This document shows, in pieces, positions 1 through 7,032 of a stretch of 7,614 nt of DNA. The translations under genes and the position numbers were made by a program. Source of the stretch: Candidatus Margulisiibacteriota bacterium (lineage in GTDB: Bacteria; Margulisbacteria; WOR-1; O2-12-FULL-45-9); the NCBI GenBank assembly GCA_018814265.1, contig JAHIZU010000060.1:1-7614 (forward strand), given 5' to 3'. Within the stretch, counting starts at the first letter, position 1. The number at the start of each line of letters is the position of its first letter. The notes under the pieces are model-generated. The model was given only the letters and a program-made list of their open reading frames with translations, was not told the origin of the DNA and made no database searches.

Positions 1-647
1 CCAGTTTCTGCGCGGCCCGGGCCCTGACTTTTTCGCACAATCACGAGCCAGAAGTTGCCAGCCGACCCTTCGATAAAACCCGCGACGGCTTTGTTATGGG
101 CGAAGGCAGCGGGATTGTTATTCTGGAAGAGCTGGAATACGCCAAGGCACGCGGCGCCAATATCTATGCCGAAGTCATTGGTTACGGCATGAGCGGCGAC
201 GCCAGCCACATTACTGCGCCAGCCCCAGCTGGCGAAGGCGCGGTTAGAGCCATTCGAGCAGCGTTAAAAGATGCCAATCTCAAGCCGGAGCAAATCGACT
301 ATATCAACGCCCATGGCACCTCAACCGCTTTAAATGATAAATACGAAACCATGGCCATAAAAACAGTCTTCGGAGAAAAAGCCAAGCAGATCCCGATCAG
401 TTCCAATAAATCGATGATCGGCCACCTCTTGGGCGCGACCGGCGCAGTGGAGCTGATCGCTTCCATCCTTACGATCAACATGGGAATTATCCCTCCCACC
501 ATAAATTACCAGACGCCGGACCCGGAATGCGATCTGGATTATGTCCCCAACCAAGCCCGCAAACAGAACGTGGATATCGCCATGTCAAATTCTTTTGGCT
601 TTGGCGGCCACAATGCCATTCTGATCGTCAAAAAATATCAAGCATAA
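1..647 (+). CDS. fabF: Beta-ketoacyl-ACP synthase II (FabF), C-terminal part, truncated at left edge
   Basis: Condensing enzyme of type II fatty-acid synthesis in the cytoplasm: it joins malonyl-ACP to a growing acyl-ACP with loss of CO2. The frame is open from base 3 to the TAA at 645-647, giving 214 visible residues, about the last half of a family of roughly 410. Seen: the stretch before the ATG at 96 ([12 protein letters not shown], then MGEGSG) is conserved FabF sequence, so that ATG is internal and not a start. NAHGTST carries the first active-site His (codon 312-314). [13 protein letters not shown] carries the conserved Lys (408-410) and the second active-site His (423-425). [10 protein letters not shown] is the glycine-rich C-terminal loop. 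The nucleophilic Cys lies upstream of the window. FabF is favoured over FabB by close resemblance to E. coli FabF throughout, including the CDLDYVPN stretch. The usual partner acpP, if present, would be further left. The gene appears intact where visible. Confidence 0.96.
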   Translation, partial: SFCAARALTFSHNHEPEVASRPFDKTRDGFVMGEGSGIVILEELEYAKARGANIYAEVIGYGMSGDASHITAPAPAGEGAVRAIRAALKDANLKPEQIDYINAHGTSTALNDKYETMAIKTVFGEKAKQIPISSNKSMIGHLLGATGAVELIASILTINMGIIPPTINYQTPDPECDLDYVPNQARKQNVDIAMSNSFGFGGHNAILIVKKYQA

Positions 648-658
648 TTTTTCAGCTG

Positions 659-667
659 TGATATAAT
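659..667 (+). promoter_or_regulatory. Extended -10 promoter element directly upstream of the barrel-protein gene
   Basis: The sequence TGATATAAT matches the extended -10 consensus (TGn followed by TATAAT) exactly, with the hexamer at 662-667. Only 8 bases separate it from the ATG at 676, so transcription would start at or within a couple of bases of the start codon. No good -35 hexamer is visible 16-18 bases upstream, which is normal for extended -10 promoters. No Shine-Dalgarno sequence lies between fabF and this ATG. It suggests the gene has its own promoter rather than depending on read-through from fabF, whose stop is 28 bases before the ATG. The match is seen; its function is inferred. 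Confidence 0.6.
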
Positions 668-675
668 TAATCTCG

Positions 676-3600
676 ATGAGCAGATTTCTGAAATTTATAT
701 TTCTAGCTTCAATTATTGCTTTTTCCCTCGTCAATTGCGCCCTGGCCCAACAGGGTAATTACCCCCAGCTGGACATTTCCGGCTTTAAAAAGTGGGAATA
801 TAAAAAGGCCGACGTAACTCCAGCCAAGAACTACTTCTCAGGCCTGACCCAGTTGGGCGGATATTATCCCACCTTCACCGGCGGCCCCTGGCAGGAAAGG
901 CTGCAGCTGAGGATAATCGGGCAGCTGTCTGAAAACCTGGCGGTCACCTACGATCTTGAGCAGCAGCCGGAAACGCCGGACCGCTATGATGTAAAGGTCA
1001 AATATTACAACAACGAGTTAACCTTTGGTGATTTTACAGCTAATTTCACAGGTAACGAGTTCGCTTCCGCTTCTAAATTCCTGAATGGTGTCATGCTAAC
1101 AGCTAAGGATGGCTGGTACGATGTGGTGGCCGTCCCCTCTGCCAAGCTCAAAAGCCAAACGCAAAACCTGACCGCTCAAAATGGCACCAACACCAAGGGC
1201 CCTTACAATTTAGGCCATGGCTCGATCGTGGAGGGCTCAGAAAGGATTGAGCTTAATGATGTGCTGCTCAGCCGCAACACAGACTACACCATTGATTATT
1301 TTGAGGGCAAGGTAACTTTTAATGAGATCTTAACCGAGGCTGACCAATTCAAGTACACCTTTGAATTCACCAATATCCTGGACCTCTTTTTCCCAGCTCT
1401 TTCCAAGAGGGATTTCTTTGGTTTTCAATCAAGATTCACTATTGACCCGGAAGAGTTTGGCCGACCTGCCCCACAACCAGAACCAGTGATCAACTCAGCT
1501 AACGAAACCTTACCCACCAGCGGATCGGTTGAGCCGGAGGTGATGGAGCAAGAAGCTTCTGGGCAATATCGCTTAACAAACAAGCCAGTGGTTAATTTCA
1601 GTGAAAAACTGACCTTTATGGGAACCCAGCTCAGAAAGAACGAAGATTACATCATTCGCTATGCCCAGGGAGAAATTAAGCTGCTGACCCGCTTCCTGCC
1701 AACAACTACCGAGGCCCTGGTGGTAGAGTACCAATACTATCAAACCTCGGCTGAAACAGAGACCCTGGCCGGCATTGGTAGTCGCGGCCCCTACCAGTTT
1801 AGCCGGCAAAACATTGTGCCGGAAAGCGAACGAATCGAAGTTGATAGCAAACTTTTTGTCCGCGATCTGGATTATACCATTAACTATGTTAAAGGCGAGA
1901 TAACCTTTGGTGTGGTCATCGGCCCCACCTCCCAGGTCAAAGCTAGTTATAGATTCAATGTTATGGCCTTACCAATAGCACCGCCTTCAAAATTTCCCAG
2001 AGAATTAAAGATCGGCACGACCTATCTTAGAGAATCAGCCAAAAAAAGCGCTGGCACCGCGACCTCAACCATCATTGAGAGTGCCAGCGGCTCAGAGATC
2101 ATCAGCAATAATTATCTCTGGTATCTGCAAAATCGGCCAATCATCCCGACCAGCGAATCGGGCGCCACCTTTATCATCAAGGTTGATGGCGTCGAACTCA
2201 CGCCAGAGGTTGATTACGCCATTCCAACAACTATGATCAATCCCGCAACCGGCAACATTATGGTATCGCCAGAAGCCGCACTCGCCTACATCAATGATCT
2301 TGACGATCCAACAGACGGCTATGGCACAGGCACAATCCTTTTTATTAACCCACTAACGATTACAGCGACGAGCTCAGTTACTGTAACCTATACTTATGAC
2401 AAAAGCATTGTTGGCCGATATTCTGATGTTGGCGACAGCACCCGCGGCCCGTATTATTTAAGAAATATCCGCAATATCGTGCCTGGCTCGGAAACCGTCC
2501 AGGTCTGGGAGCAGGGCTCATCGGTCATTAGCACTTATACCCGGAACTCAAGTTTTGACGCGGATGCAGGAGCCACGGGTTATTCCATTAATTATAACGC
2601 TGATAACCCCTCAGTTACTTTTAATAATGAGTTGAGCACCACCAAAAATTTCCAGATTATTTATCAATATGTCCCGCCGCGCGCCTTTGAGGGCGGCGAT
2701 ATCGCGCAATCGGTCTACGGCTTTGACGGCAGCTTCAAGATCGGAGAGATTTTTAAGATAGAAACCGCGTACGCTAAAAGCGAAACCGATCAGGTGTTTG
2801 TGGCTGAAACAACTTATGAAAGTTTTACCGGGAATAGCACTAAAAATTATAATTTGGGTTCCACTAAGGATATCATTGAAGGCAGTGAAAAAATTTCGGT
2901 CAACAACAATCTCCTGAACAAGGACATTGATTATTTTATCAGCTATTCCAGCCCGGGCCTGATAACCTTTTACTACATCACCCCCACCAGCTTAGACGCG
3001 ATCGCCGTTGAATACAAATACCAGTCGCAAACTGGTATTGTTGTCGGCCAATCTGTAAAGACTGACTCAGCTTACAAGCTGGGCGCCGAGACCAAGTTGT
3101 TTGGTGATGTCCTGACTATCGGCGGCAGCACCAAGCAGATCGGCTTTGATTTTACGCCCATGGGCGGCACGGCGATCGGCCTGGGCTCCAAATATAAAGA
3201 ATACAATGTTAAACTTAGCCCGGGCTGGCAGTCCTTCTCTACTGCTTACTCCTACAAAGAAAATGATAACCCTGTCGGCACTGCACGTGACCGCTTTCTG
3301 CGGAGTTATGACAATTCAATTTCTCTTGGCATCAATCCAGGAGACAAAGCCCTGGTAGATTACAGCTACCGCAATTACCGGACAATGGACGACCTGTCAC
3401 AGCTTGTCACCACCCATAGCACCGACACCCTGCAGGAGTCCCACTCTTTTGGTTTGACGCCAACAGAATGGAAGCGCGGCGTGCTGACTTTGACGCAGAA
3501 ATACGACTTGAGAAAGACCTTTTCCCAGTCAGATGTTGAGCGCGACAGCAACGCTTTTTCCCAATCAACCATTGATTATCAACACGCCAACGGCAGCCTA

Positions 3601-4776
3601 AAAATTACAGATCGGGTATCCGTCGGCTATGATTATCAGATCAGCGAACCAAAGGCCCTCTCCCTTTTGACCAGCACGACTGAGGCAACCAGAGAAGCCC
3701 TTTCATCCCACACGCGCGCCATTGATAATTCGTACACCCTTACAACTGATCTCACTTTTGGCGCGATTGACAAATGGATTACCCGCGTCAGCCTGTTGGA
3801 TCATAAGGGAGAAACCCTGGTTAAGAACTTTCTCTCTACTGAGGAGGTTAACACCACCAAGAACGAAACCTATCATATGGATCTGGTGCCGTTCAGCCAG
3901 TTGAGCACTTCCATGGATCATAACCGGCAGGAGCGCTCAACCGTGGTGGTTGGCGGCGTTAACCCTAGAACTGAGCGAACCAGCGCCAACACCACATATT
4001 CGCCCTTTGGCTGGCTGTCCGCAGGCTGGAGCGGTTCGCAAAGTGAATCAATCCCGGAAACCGGCATCAACTTTAAAACTACCGGCCGCTCCCACACCTA
4101 CAATACAAACTGGAACCCGATCTCCCATAACATTTTTAAGCTTTCTTCACGCTTCAGCCTGTCTGACAATCTGCAAACCGCCCCATCCGGGAGTTTCGAA
4201 GGCATTGCTACCAACACCAATACTTTTTCCCAAAATTACACAGCCAACGTTACGCCCCACCCGAATGTGCCGATCAATCTGGGCTTCACTCTGGAAAACT
4301 ATAAGAACAAAAACGATCACCCTATCGCAGCCAGCATGATTGATACAGAAACCGAAAACAAAACTATCAATGCCGGGCTCACTTTTACGCCTATCCCGCC
4401 GCTCAGCCTTGGCAGCAATTACAACATCAAAACAACCAAGGTTATTAAAGACCTGAAAGTCTCTCCTGAGGCGCGCACCAAAACCATAATTGACAGCAGG
4501 GTAACCTACCAGCTTTTCAGTTGGGGAACGCTTGTTTATGACCGACAGGATGAACACAACGGAGGAGAAGTCCAAGCCGGCTCAGTCGCCGATCTGAATA
4601 TCAAGAAGGTCACGGAAACGATCAGCTTAAACGTTACGCTGCCGGTGGATAACCCGGTGCTGTCAAGTTTTGTTTTCATCGCCTCGGTAAAAACGGTAGA
4701 CTATAAAAACTTAAACAGCTCCGCCGACGACTTTATAGCTTCGTTAACAACTTTTGAGGGTAGCCTAAACTTTTAA
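676..4776 (+). CDS. Large exported modular protein with probable C-terminal outer-membrane beta-barrel (SprA-like modules)
   Basis: 1366 residues. The start at 676 is firm: an in-frame stop lies at 664-666 and no other start codon lies between. Residues 1-24 form a signal peptide (Arg/Lys near the N-terminus, hydrophobic core, ALA-Q signal-peptidase I site). Residues about 70-174 form a beta-rich domain containing LTFGDFTANFTGNEFA, followed by a linker. Six divergent modules follow at about 175-231, 296-356, 371-427, 478-574, 591-665 and 723-782. Their pattern is GPY-L, then a V-GSE-like motif, then DYxIxY..G.ItF, ending in an aromatic-rich strand. A Pro/Glu-rich linker spans about 255-295. 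Residues about 800-1366 are amphipathic strands joined by short Pro/Gly turns every 40 or so residues, ending in Phe, as in outer-membrane barrels. The module and following strand (KIGTTYLRES) recall SprA of type IX secretion, but this protein is much shorter. No enzyme motif is visible. Role unknown: an outer-membrane surface protein or translocon-like channel is the best inference. Confidence 0.88.
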   Translation: MSRFLKFIFLASIIAFSLVNCALAQQGNYPQLDISGFKKWEYKKADVTPAKNYFSGLTQLGGYYPTFTGGPWQERLQLRIIGQLSENLAVTYDLEQQPETPDRYDVKVKYYNNELTFGDFTANFTGNEFASASKFLNGVMLTAKDGWYDVVAVPSAKLKSQTQNLTAQNGTNTKGPYNLGHGSIVEGSERIELNDVLLSRNTDYTIDYFEGKVTFNEILTEADQFKYTFEFTNILDLFFPALSKRDFFGFQSRFTIDPEEFGRPAPQPEPVINSANETLPTSGSVEPEVMEQEASGQYRLTNKPVVNFSEKLTFMGTQLRKNEDYIIRYAQGEIKLLTRFLPTTTEALVVEYQYYQTSAETETLAGIGSRGPYQFSRQNIVPESERIEVDSKLFVRDLDYTINYVKGEITFGVVIGPTSQVKASYRFNVMALPIAPPSKFPRELKIGTTYLRESAKKSAGTATSTIIESASGSEIISNNYLWYLQNRPIIPTSESGATFIIKVDGVELTPEVDYAIPTTMINPATGNIMVSPEAALAYINDLDDPTDGYGTGTILFINPLTITATSSVTVTYTYDKSIVGRYSDVGDSTRGPYYLRNIRNIVPGSETVQVWEQGSSVISTYTRNSSFDADAGATGYSINYNADNPSVTFNNELSTTKNFQIIYQYVPPRAFEGGDIAQSVYGFDGSFKIGEIFKIETAYAKSETDQVFVAETTYESFTGNSTKNYNLGSTKDIIEGSEKISVNNNLLNKDIDYFISYSSPGLITFYYITPTSLDAIAVEYKYQSQTGIVVGQSVKTDSAYKLGAETKLFGDVLTIGGSTKQIGFDFTPMGGTAIGLGSKYKEYNVKLSPGWQSFSTAYSYKENDNPVGTARDRFLRSYDNSISLGINPGDKALVDYSYRNYRTMDDLSQLVTTHSTDTLQESHSFGLTPTEWKRGVLTLTQKYDLRKTFSQSDVERDSNAFSQSTIDYQHANGSLKITDRVSVGYDYQISEPKALSLLTSTTEATREALSSHTRAIDNSYTLTTDLTFGAIDKWITRVSLLDHKGETLVKNFLSTEEVNTTKNETYHMDLVPFSQLSTSMDHNRQERSTVVVGGVNPRTERTSANTTYSPFGWLSAGWSGSQSESIPETGINFKTTGRSHTYNTNWNPISHNIFKLSSRFSLSDNLQTAPSGSFEGIATNTNTFSQNYTANVTPHPNVPINLGFTLENYKNKNDHPIAASMIDTETENKTINAGLTFTPIPPLSLGSNYNIKTTKVIKDLKVSPEARTKTIIDSRVTYQLFSWGTLVYDRQDEHNGGEVQAGSVADLNIKKVTETISLNVTLPVDNPVLSSFVFIASVKTVDYKNLNSSADDFIASLTTFEGSLNF
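1198..3021 (+). repeat. Array of six diverged ~60-residue beta modules within the barrel protein
   Basis: Protein-level repeats, too diverged to be obvious in DNA. Copies: 1198-1368, 1561-1743, 1786-1956, 2107-2397 (degenerate), 2446-2670 (enlarged) and 2842-3021. Shared landmarks are an opening GPYNLG, GQYRL, GPYQF, GPYYL or NYNLG; a motif such as IVEGSERIEL, IVPESERIEV, IVPGSETVQV or IIEGSEKISV; then DYTIDYFEGKVTF, DYIIRYAQGEIKL, DYTINYVKGEITF or DYFISYSSPGLITF; and a closing strand such as FKYTFEF, LVVEYQYYQ, VKASYRF, FQIIYQY or IAVEYKY. Copy 4 keeps the GVELTPEVDYAI core but has lost the GSE motif and carries an insertion. The copies are separated by linkers or by strand pairs that resemble the C-terminal barrel hairpins (residues about 440-452 and 680-702). 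A small beta-sandwich-like fold is inferred, not shown. Confidence 0.82.
3091..4773 (+). other. Predicted outer-membrane beta-barrel region, about 13 hairpins (~26 strands)
   Basis: Residues about 806-1366 of the exported protein show alternating polar and apolar strands in pairs joined by short turns. The turns are near residues 806 (KLFGDVL), 847 (LSPGWQS), 886 (INPGDKA), 927 (LTPTEWKRG), 968 (QHANGSLK), 1028 (FGAIDKW), 1070 (LVPFSQL), 1108 (YSPFGWL), 1146 (WNPISHN), 1192 (VTPHPNVPI), 1237 (FTPIPPL), 1279 (QLFSWG) and 1322 (LPVDNPVL). Spacing is about 38-46 residues, with one longer interval near 968-1028. Long hydrophilic Ser/Thr/Asn-rich stretches between hairpins fit surface loops, and the short turns fit the periplasmic side. 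The last residue is Phe (GSLNF), the usual outer-membrane assembly signal. The strand count is an estimate by eye. Confidence 0.65.
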
Positions 4777-4781
4777 GAGGG

Positions 4782-6989
4782 TTAGTTGAGAATTATCAGT
4801 TTGCCTCTGGCTAGCGGCCGGCCATCAGCCACCACTTGATAGAGATAAACACCGTTGGAAACATAAGCACCATTTGAATCCTGGCCGGTCCAGCTGGGGT
4901 TGTTGACACCAGACTTGCCTCCATTTTCTCCGGTAGAATAGCTCTTCTGCCAAACCAGGTTGCCGCTAAGATCGAAAAGATAGATTTTTGTGTCAAAATT
5001 GCCCGCCAGAGTATAAATAAAAGTGATCTCAGAAGTTTCAGACTTATCAAAGGGATTTTCTGAGGTATAGACAATTGGGAACCCTGGCTGGGGCTCTGCT
5101 TCTTTGGCCACCGGGCCGGAATTCTGCAGAGTGAGTGTCACCGTTTTAGTTACGACATTGCCAACTTTATCATAAACTCTCAGTCTGACCGCATACTGCC
5201 CGTTCAACCCAGCAGTCTCCCACGTTCCCAATATCCCACCGCTGACAGAAGAATAAGCCGTCTTAATCGTCACAAAACTAGCTGGCGAAGCCCCTTGACC
5301 GTAATCCAGGACAAAATGGTCAATATATTGGTCTTCAGCAGTTCCCAGAATAGTTAGCGTCCCTGCGATACTAGCTCCGTCTGCCGGGTAATAGATCGTT
5401 GCCTCGGGCGTAGAATTATCAACATATACGGAAACCTGGCTTTCTTCGGTATTTGAAGACACAGATTCAACTTGTAAGCGAATAATGTACTGGCCATTGA
5501 TTCCCGCAGTGTTCCAACTGCCCAAAACACCGCTTTCCACACTAGCCGTGCTCGTTTCAATCGTGGCAACTAAACTGCTTCCCTGTAATGCTTCCAGTCT
5601 ATAGCTTTGAAAATCCCAGCCACCAGCTGAGCCAGTAACCGCTACCGTGCCAGCGACATAAGCCCCATCAGCTGGCGAAGAAATATTGGCCACGGCCCCA
5701 GCCACAGCAAGATAAGCATTGATCCTGCCCCCCAGTTTTCCCACATAGCCAGGATTTAAGCTGTCGATATTATCTGCCTCGCTGGAGATCTTCTCCATTA
5801 TCTCCTGGTTGGTGTAGGCCGGGTTAGCCGCCTTGATCAGGCCAGCTAAACCAGAAACAAAAGGACAAGCCAAAGAGGTTCCGCTGCTGGTTGAATAATT
5901 ATCATTTCTGGCAATTGACCAGATCAGCGTCCCTGGAGCGCAAACATCCACCCAGGTTCCATAATTTGAGGCCTGTGTTTGGCCGGTAATGGGGTCAGTC
6001 CACGACCAGACTGAGCGTTGGTCGCTTGAATCAACAGCTGCTACCGCTATGACAGTGGGGTAATAAGCAGGATAAGTAGGCCAATCAACATTGCCGTTGC
6101 CCGCAGCTGCCACCAAAACAAGCCCATCATTGTAAGCCGATAAGCAAGCTTGGCGCAAGCTTGAGTCAGCGGTATACTGGCCAAAACTCATGTTAACAAC
6201 GTCCGCTCCCTTGGCTCTGGCCCAGGCTAAACCCTGCAAAATATCGCTCATGCTGCCATCACCATTATTATCCAGCACCTTGATCGGCAGGATCTTGGCC
6301 TGCCAATCAACGCCTGCCACCCCTATAGCATTATTTGTTGTTGCGCCAATTACGCCGGCAACACTAGAGCCGTGGGAGTTTGTGTGATCATCCATGGGGT
6401 CAGTATCATTATTAACAAAATCATAGGCATCGGCTAAGTTAACCCTGCCCTGCATATCTTCATGATTATAATCCAGGCCCGTATCCATCACAGCAATAGT
6501 AATGCCGGTGGAGCCAGTTGTTCTGTCCCAAGCCAGCGGCGCATTAATGTTATTCAAGCCATACTGATCGCCAGAGACAAAGCGCGGGTCATCCGGGTTG
6601 GTAGCAAAGGCATGGACTATACTAACTGGGTCGGCTGATTCAATGTTGGAGTTATTTTTGTAGTCCCTGGCAACTCCTTCCACATCTTCTTCTTCTGGAA
6701 AAATCAAGATGTATTGGTCGCCCAATTCATCAGTCCACTCAGGCTTGATCTCCAACACTTTGGCATAAAGTTGTTCAATGCGGTAAACTCCATGCTTAGT
6801 ATTTAATGCGCTGACCGAAGCAGCTCTAATGCTCGCAGCTTGGATTGAGGACGCCCTCATGCCCTGGGGAATACTCACCACCCCGGGCTTGAACTTAACC
6901 ATCACCTGGCCGGGGACAAAATCAGCTTGAGCAGCCAGGCTAAAAACAAAGAAAAAGAAAAAAATCAGTGGCCAACTTTTCTTCAGCAT
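4782..6989 (-). CDS. Secreted subtilisin-family serine protease (S8) with Ig-like repeats and C-terminal sorting-type domain
   Basis: 735 residues from the ATG at 6987-6989. An open frame continues to another ATG at 7058, but 6989 is preferred: it gives a clean signal peptide (1-22, MLKK, Phe-rich core, AQA-D cleavage), sits 8 bases after an extended -10 element, and avoids overlap with the divergent gene. Residues about 24-130 are a propeptide of the fervidolysin kind, opening with PGQVMVKFKPG; it acts as intramolecular chaperone and inhibitor. The catalytic domain spans about 143-430, with Asp169 (VMDTGLD), His206 (NSHGSSVAG), oxyanion Asn298 (AAAGNGN) and Ser372 (GTSLACPF), so all catalytic residues are present. 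An Asp/Gly-rich loop (VLDNNGDGSMS) could bind calcium. Two Ig-like repeats lie at about 434-524 and 529-622, and a FlgD-Ig or type IX sorting-like domain at about 637-735. The protease is likely active outside the cell or on its surface; its substrate is unknown. Its stop lies 5 bases from that of the convergent barrel gene. Confidence 0.93.
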   Translation of the reverse strand: MLKKSWPLIFFFFFVFSLAAQADFVPGQVMVKFKPGVVSIPQGMRASSIQAASIRAASVSALNTKHGVYRIEQLYAKVLEIKPEWTDELGDQYILIFPEEEDVEGVARDYKNNSNIESADPVSIVHAFATNPDDPRFVSGDQYGLNNINAPLAWDRTTGSTGITIAVMDTGLDYNHEDMQGRVNLADAYDFVNNDTDPMDDHTNSHGSSVAGVIGATTNNAIGVAGVDWQAKILPIKVLDNNGDGSMSDILQGLAWARAKGADVVNMSFGQYTADSSLRQACLSAYNDGLVLVAAAGNGNVDWPTYPAYYPTVIAVAAVDSSDQRSVWSWTDPITGQTQASNYGTWVDVCAPGTLIWSIARNDNYSTSSGTSLACPFVSGLAGLIKAANPAYTNQEIMEKISSEADNIDSLNPGYVGKLGGRINAYLAVAGAVANISSPADGAYVAGTVAVTGSAGGWDFQSYRLEALQGSSLVATIETSTASVESGVLGSWNTAGINGQYIIRLQVESVSSNTEESQVSVYVDNSTPEATIYYPADGASIAGTLTILGTAEDQYIDHFVLDYGQGASPASFVTIKTAYSSVSGGILGTWETAGLNGQYAVRLRVYDKVGNVVTKTVTLTLQNSGPVAKEAEPQPGFPIVYTSENPFDKSETSEITFIYTLAGNFDTKIYLFDLSGNLVWQKSYSTGENGGKSGVNNPSWTGQDSNGAYVSNGVYLYQVVADGRPLARGKLIILN
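4785..5081 (-). other. C-terminal FlgD-Ig / type IX sorting-like domain of the protease
   Basis: Residues about 637-735 (numbered from the start at 6989) follow the pattern of this domain family. They contain SENPFDKSETSEITFIYTL, then KIYLFDLSGNLVW, then WTGQDSNGAYVSNGVYLYQV, ending in RGKLIILN. The NPF..TxIxYxL opening, the xxDxxGxxV strand, the W.G.D..G..V.nGVYlY core and the GKxxxL end are shared by FlgD Ig-like domains and by Bacteroidota type IX cargo C-terminal domains. The two are hard to separate by eye. In either case it is a secretion or surface-anchoring module rather than part of the peptidase. Confidence 0.7.
5124..5690 (-). repeat. Two tandem Ig-like repeats in the protease C-terminal half
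   Basis: Repeat 1 is encoded at 5418-5690 and repeat 2 at 5124-5405, each about 90-95 residues. Both open with SPADGAYVAGTVAVTGSA or YPADGASIAGTLTILGTA and share a central motif: VESGVLGSWNTAGINGQY in the first and VSGGILGTWETAGLNGQY in the second, followed by IIRLQV or AVRLRV. The DNA is also recognisably similar around the central motif (near 5190-5250 and 5490-5545), so this is an internal duplication that has since diverged. Such modules are common spacers between a secreted catalytic domain and its anchoring domain. Confidence 0.85.
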
Positions 6990-6993
6990 ACGG

Positions 6994-7023
6994 TTGAAGT
7001 ATAACATGAAATATGCGTATAAT
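6994..7023 (+). promoter_or_regulatory. Promoter for the aminotransferase gene (-35 and -10)
   Basis: TTGAAG at 6994-6999 matches the -35 consensus in its first four bases. After an 18-base spacer comes a perfect -10 TATAAT at 7018-7023, nine bases before the ATG at 7033. No Shine-Dalgarno sequence is present, so the mRNA would have a leader of only a few bases or none. The -35 overlaps the -10 of the opposite-strand protease promoter (6998-7003) by two bases, so RNA polymerase is unlikely to occupy both at once. Confidence 0.6.
6998..7006 (-). promoter_or_regulatory. Extended -10 promoter element for the protease gene
   Basis: Read on the minus strand, 7006 down to 6998 is TGTTATACT, an extended -10 (TGn) with a hexamer matching TATAAT at five of six positions. 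Eight bases separate it from the ATG at 6989, the same spacing as at the barrel-protein gene. A -35 match at the right distance (TTTATT, 7026-7021) is poor. No Shine-Dalgarno sequence precedes the ATG. Transcription would begin at or almost at the start codon. This element is a main reason for choosing 6989 over 7058 as the start. Confidence 0.6.
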
Positions 7024-7032
7024 AAACCCGCT

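Noticed and set aside
96..98. ATG at 96 as start of a short FabF-like gene
   Set aside because: The conserved FabF sequence continues upstream in frame to the window edge, so the gene is truncated by the window and not short.
727..747. Possible lipoprotein signal (LVNC) in the barrel protein
   Set aside because: Asn immediately before Cys does not fit the lipobox, while ALA-Q four residues later is a good signal-peptidase I site, which also fits a barrel protein better.
3950..4339. 129-residue plus-strand open frame in another frame of the barrel gene
   Set aside because: Pro/Thr/Ala-rich product with no motif, fully overlapped by the main gene, which continues its hairpin pattern through this region.
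4147..4575. 142-residue antisense open frame inside the barrel-protein gene
   Set aside because: It lies wholly within a well-supported gene, has no recognisable domain or start context, and its composition is what a reverse-strand shadow would give.
4765..4785. Weak inverted repeat (CTAAAC and GGTTAG) at the convergent junction as a terminator
   Set aside because: Short, AT-rich, with a mismatch and no clear T-tract, so it is too weak to call.
4816..4823. Palindrome GGCCGGCC near the end of the protease gene
   Set aside because: Inside codons of the GRPLARG stretch, no T-run, and expected by chance in such codons.
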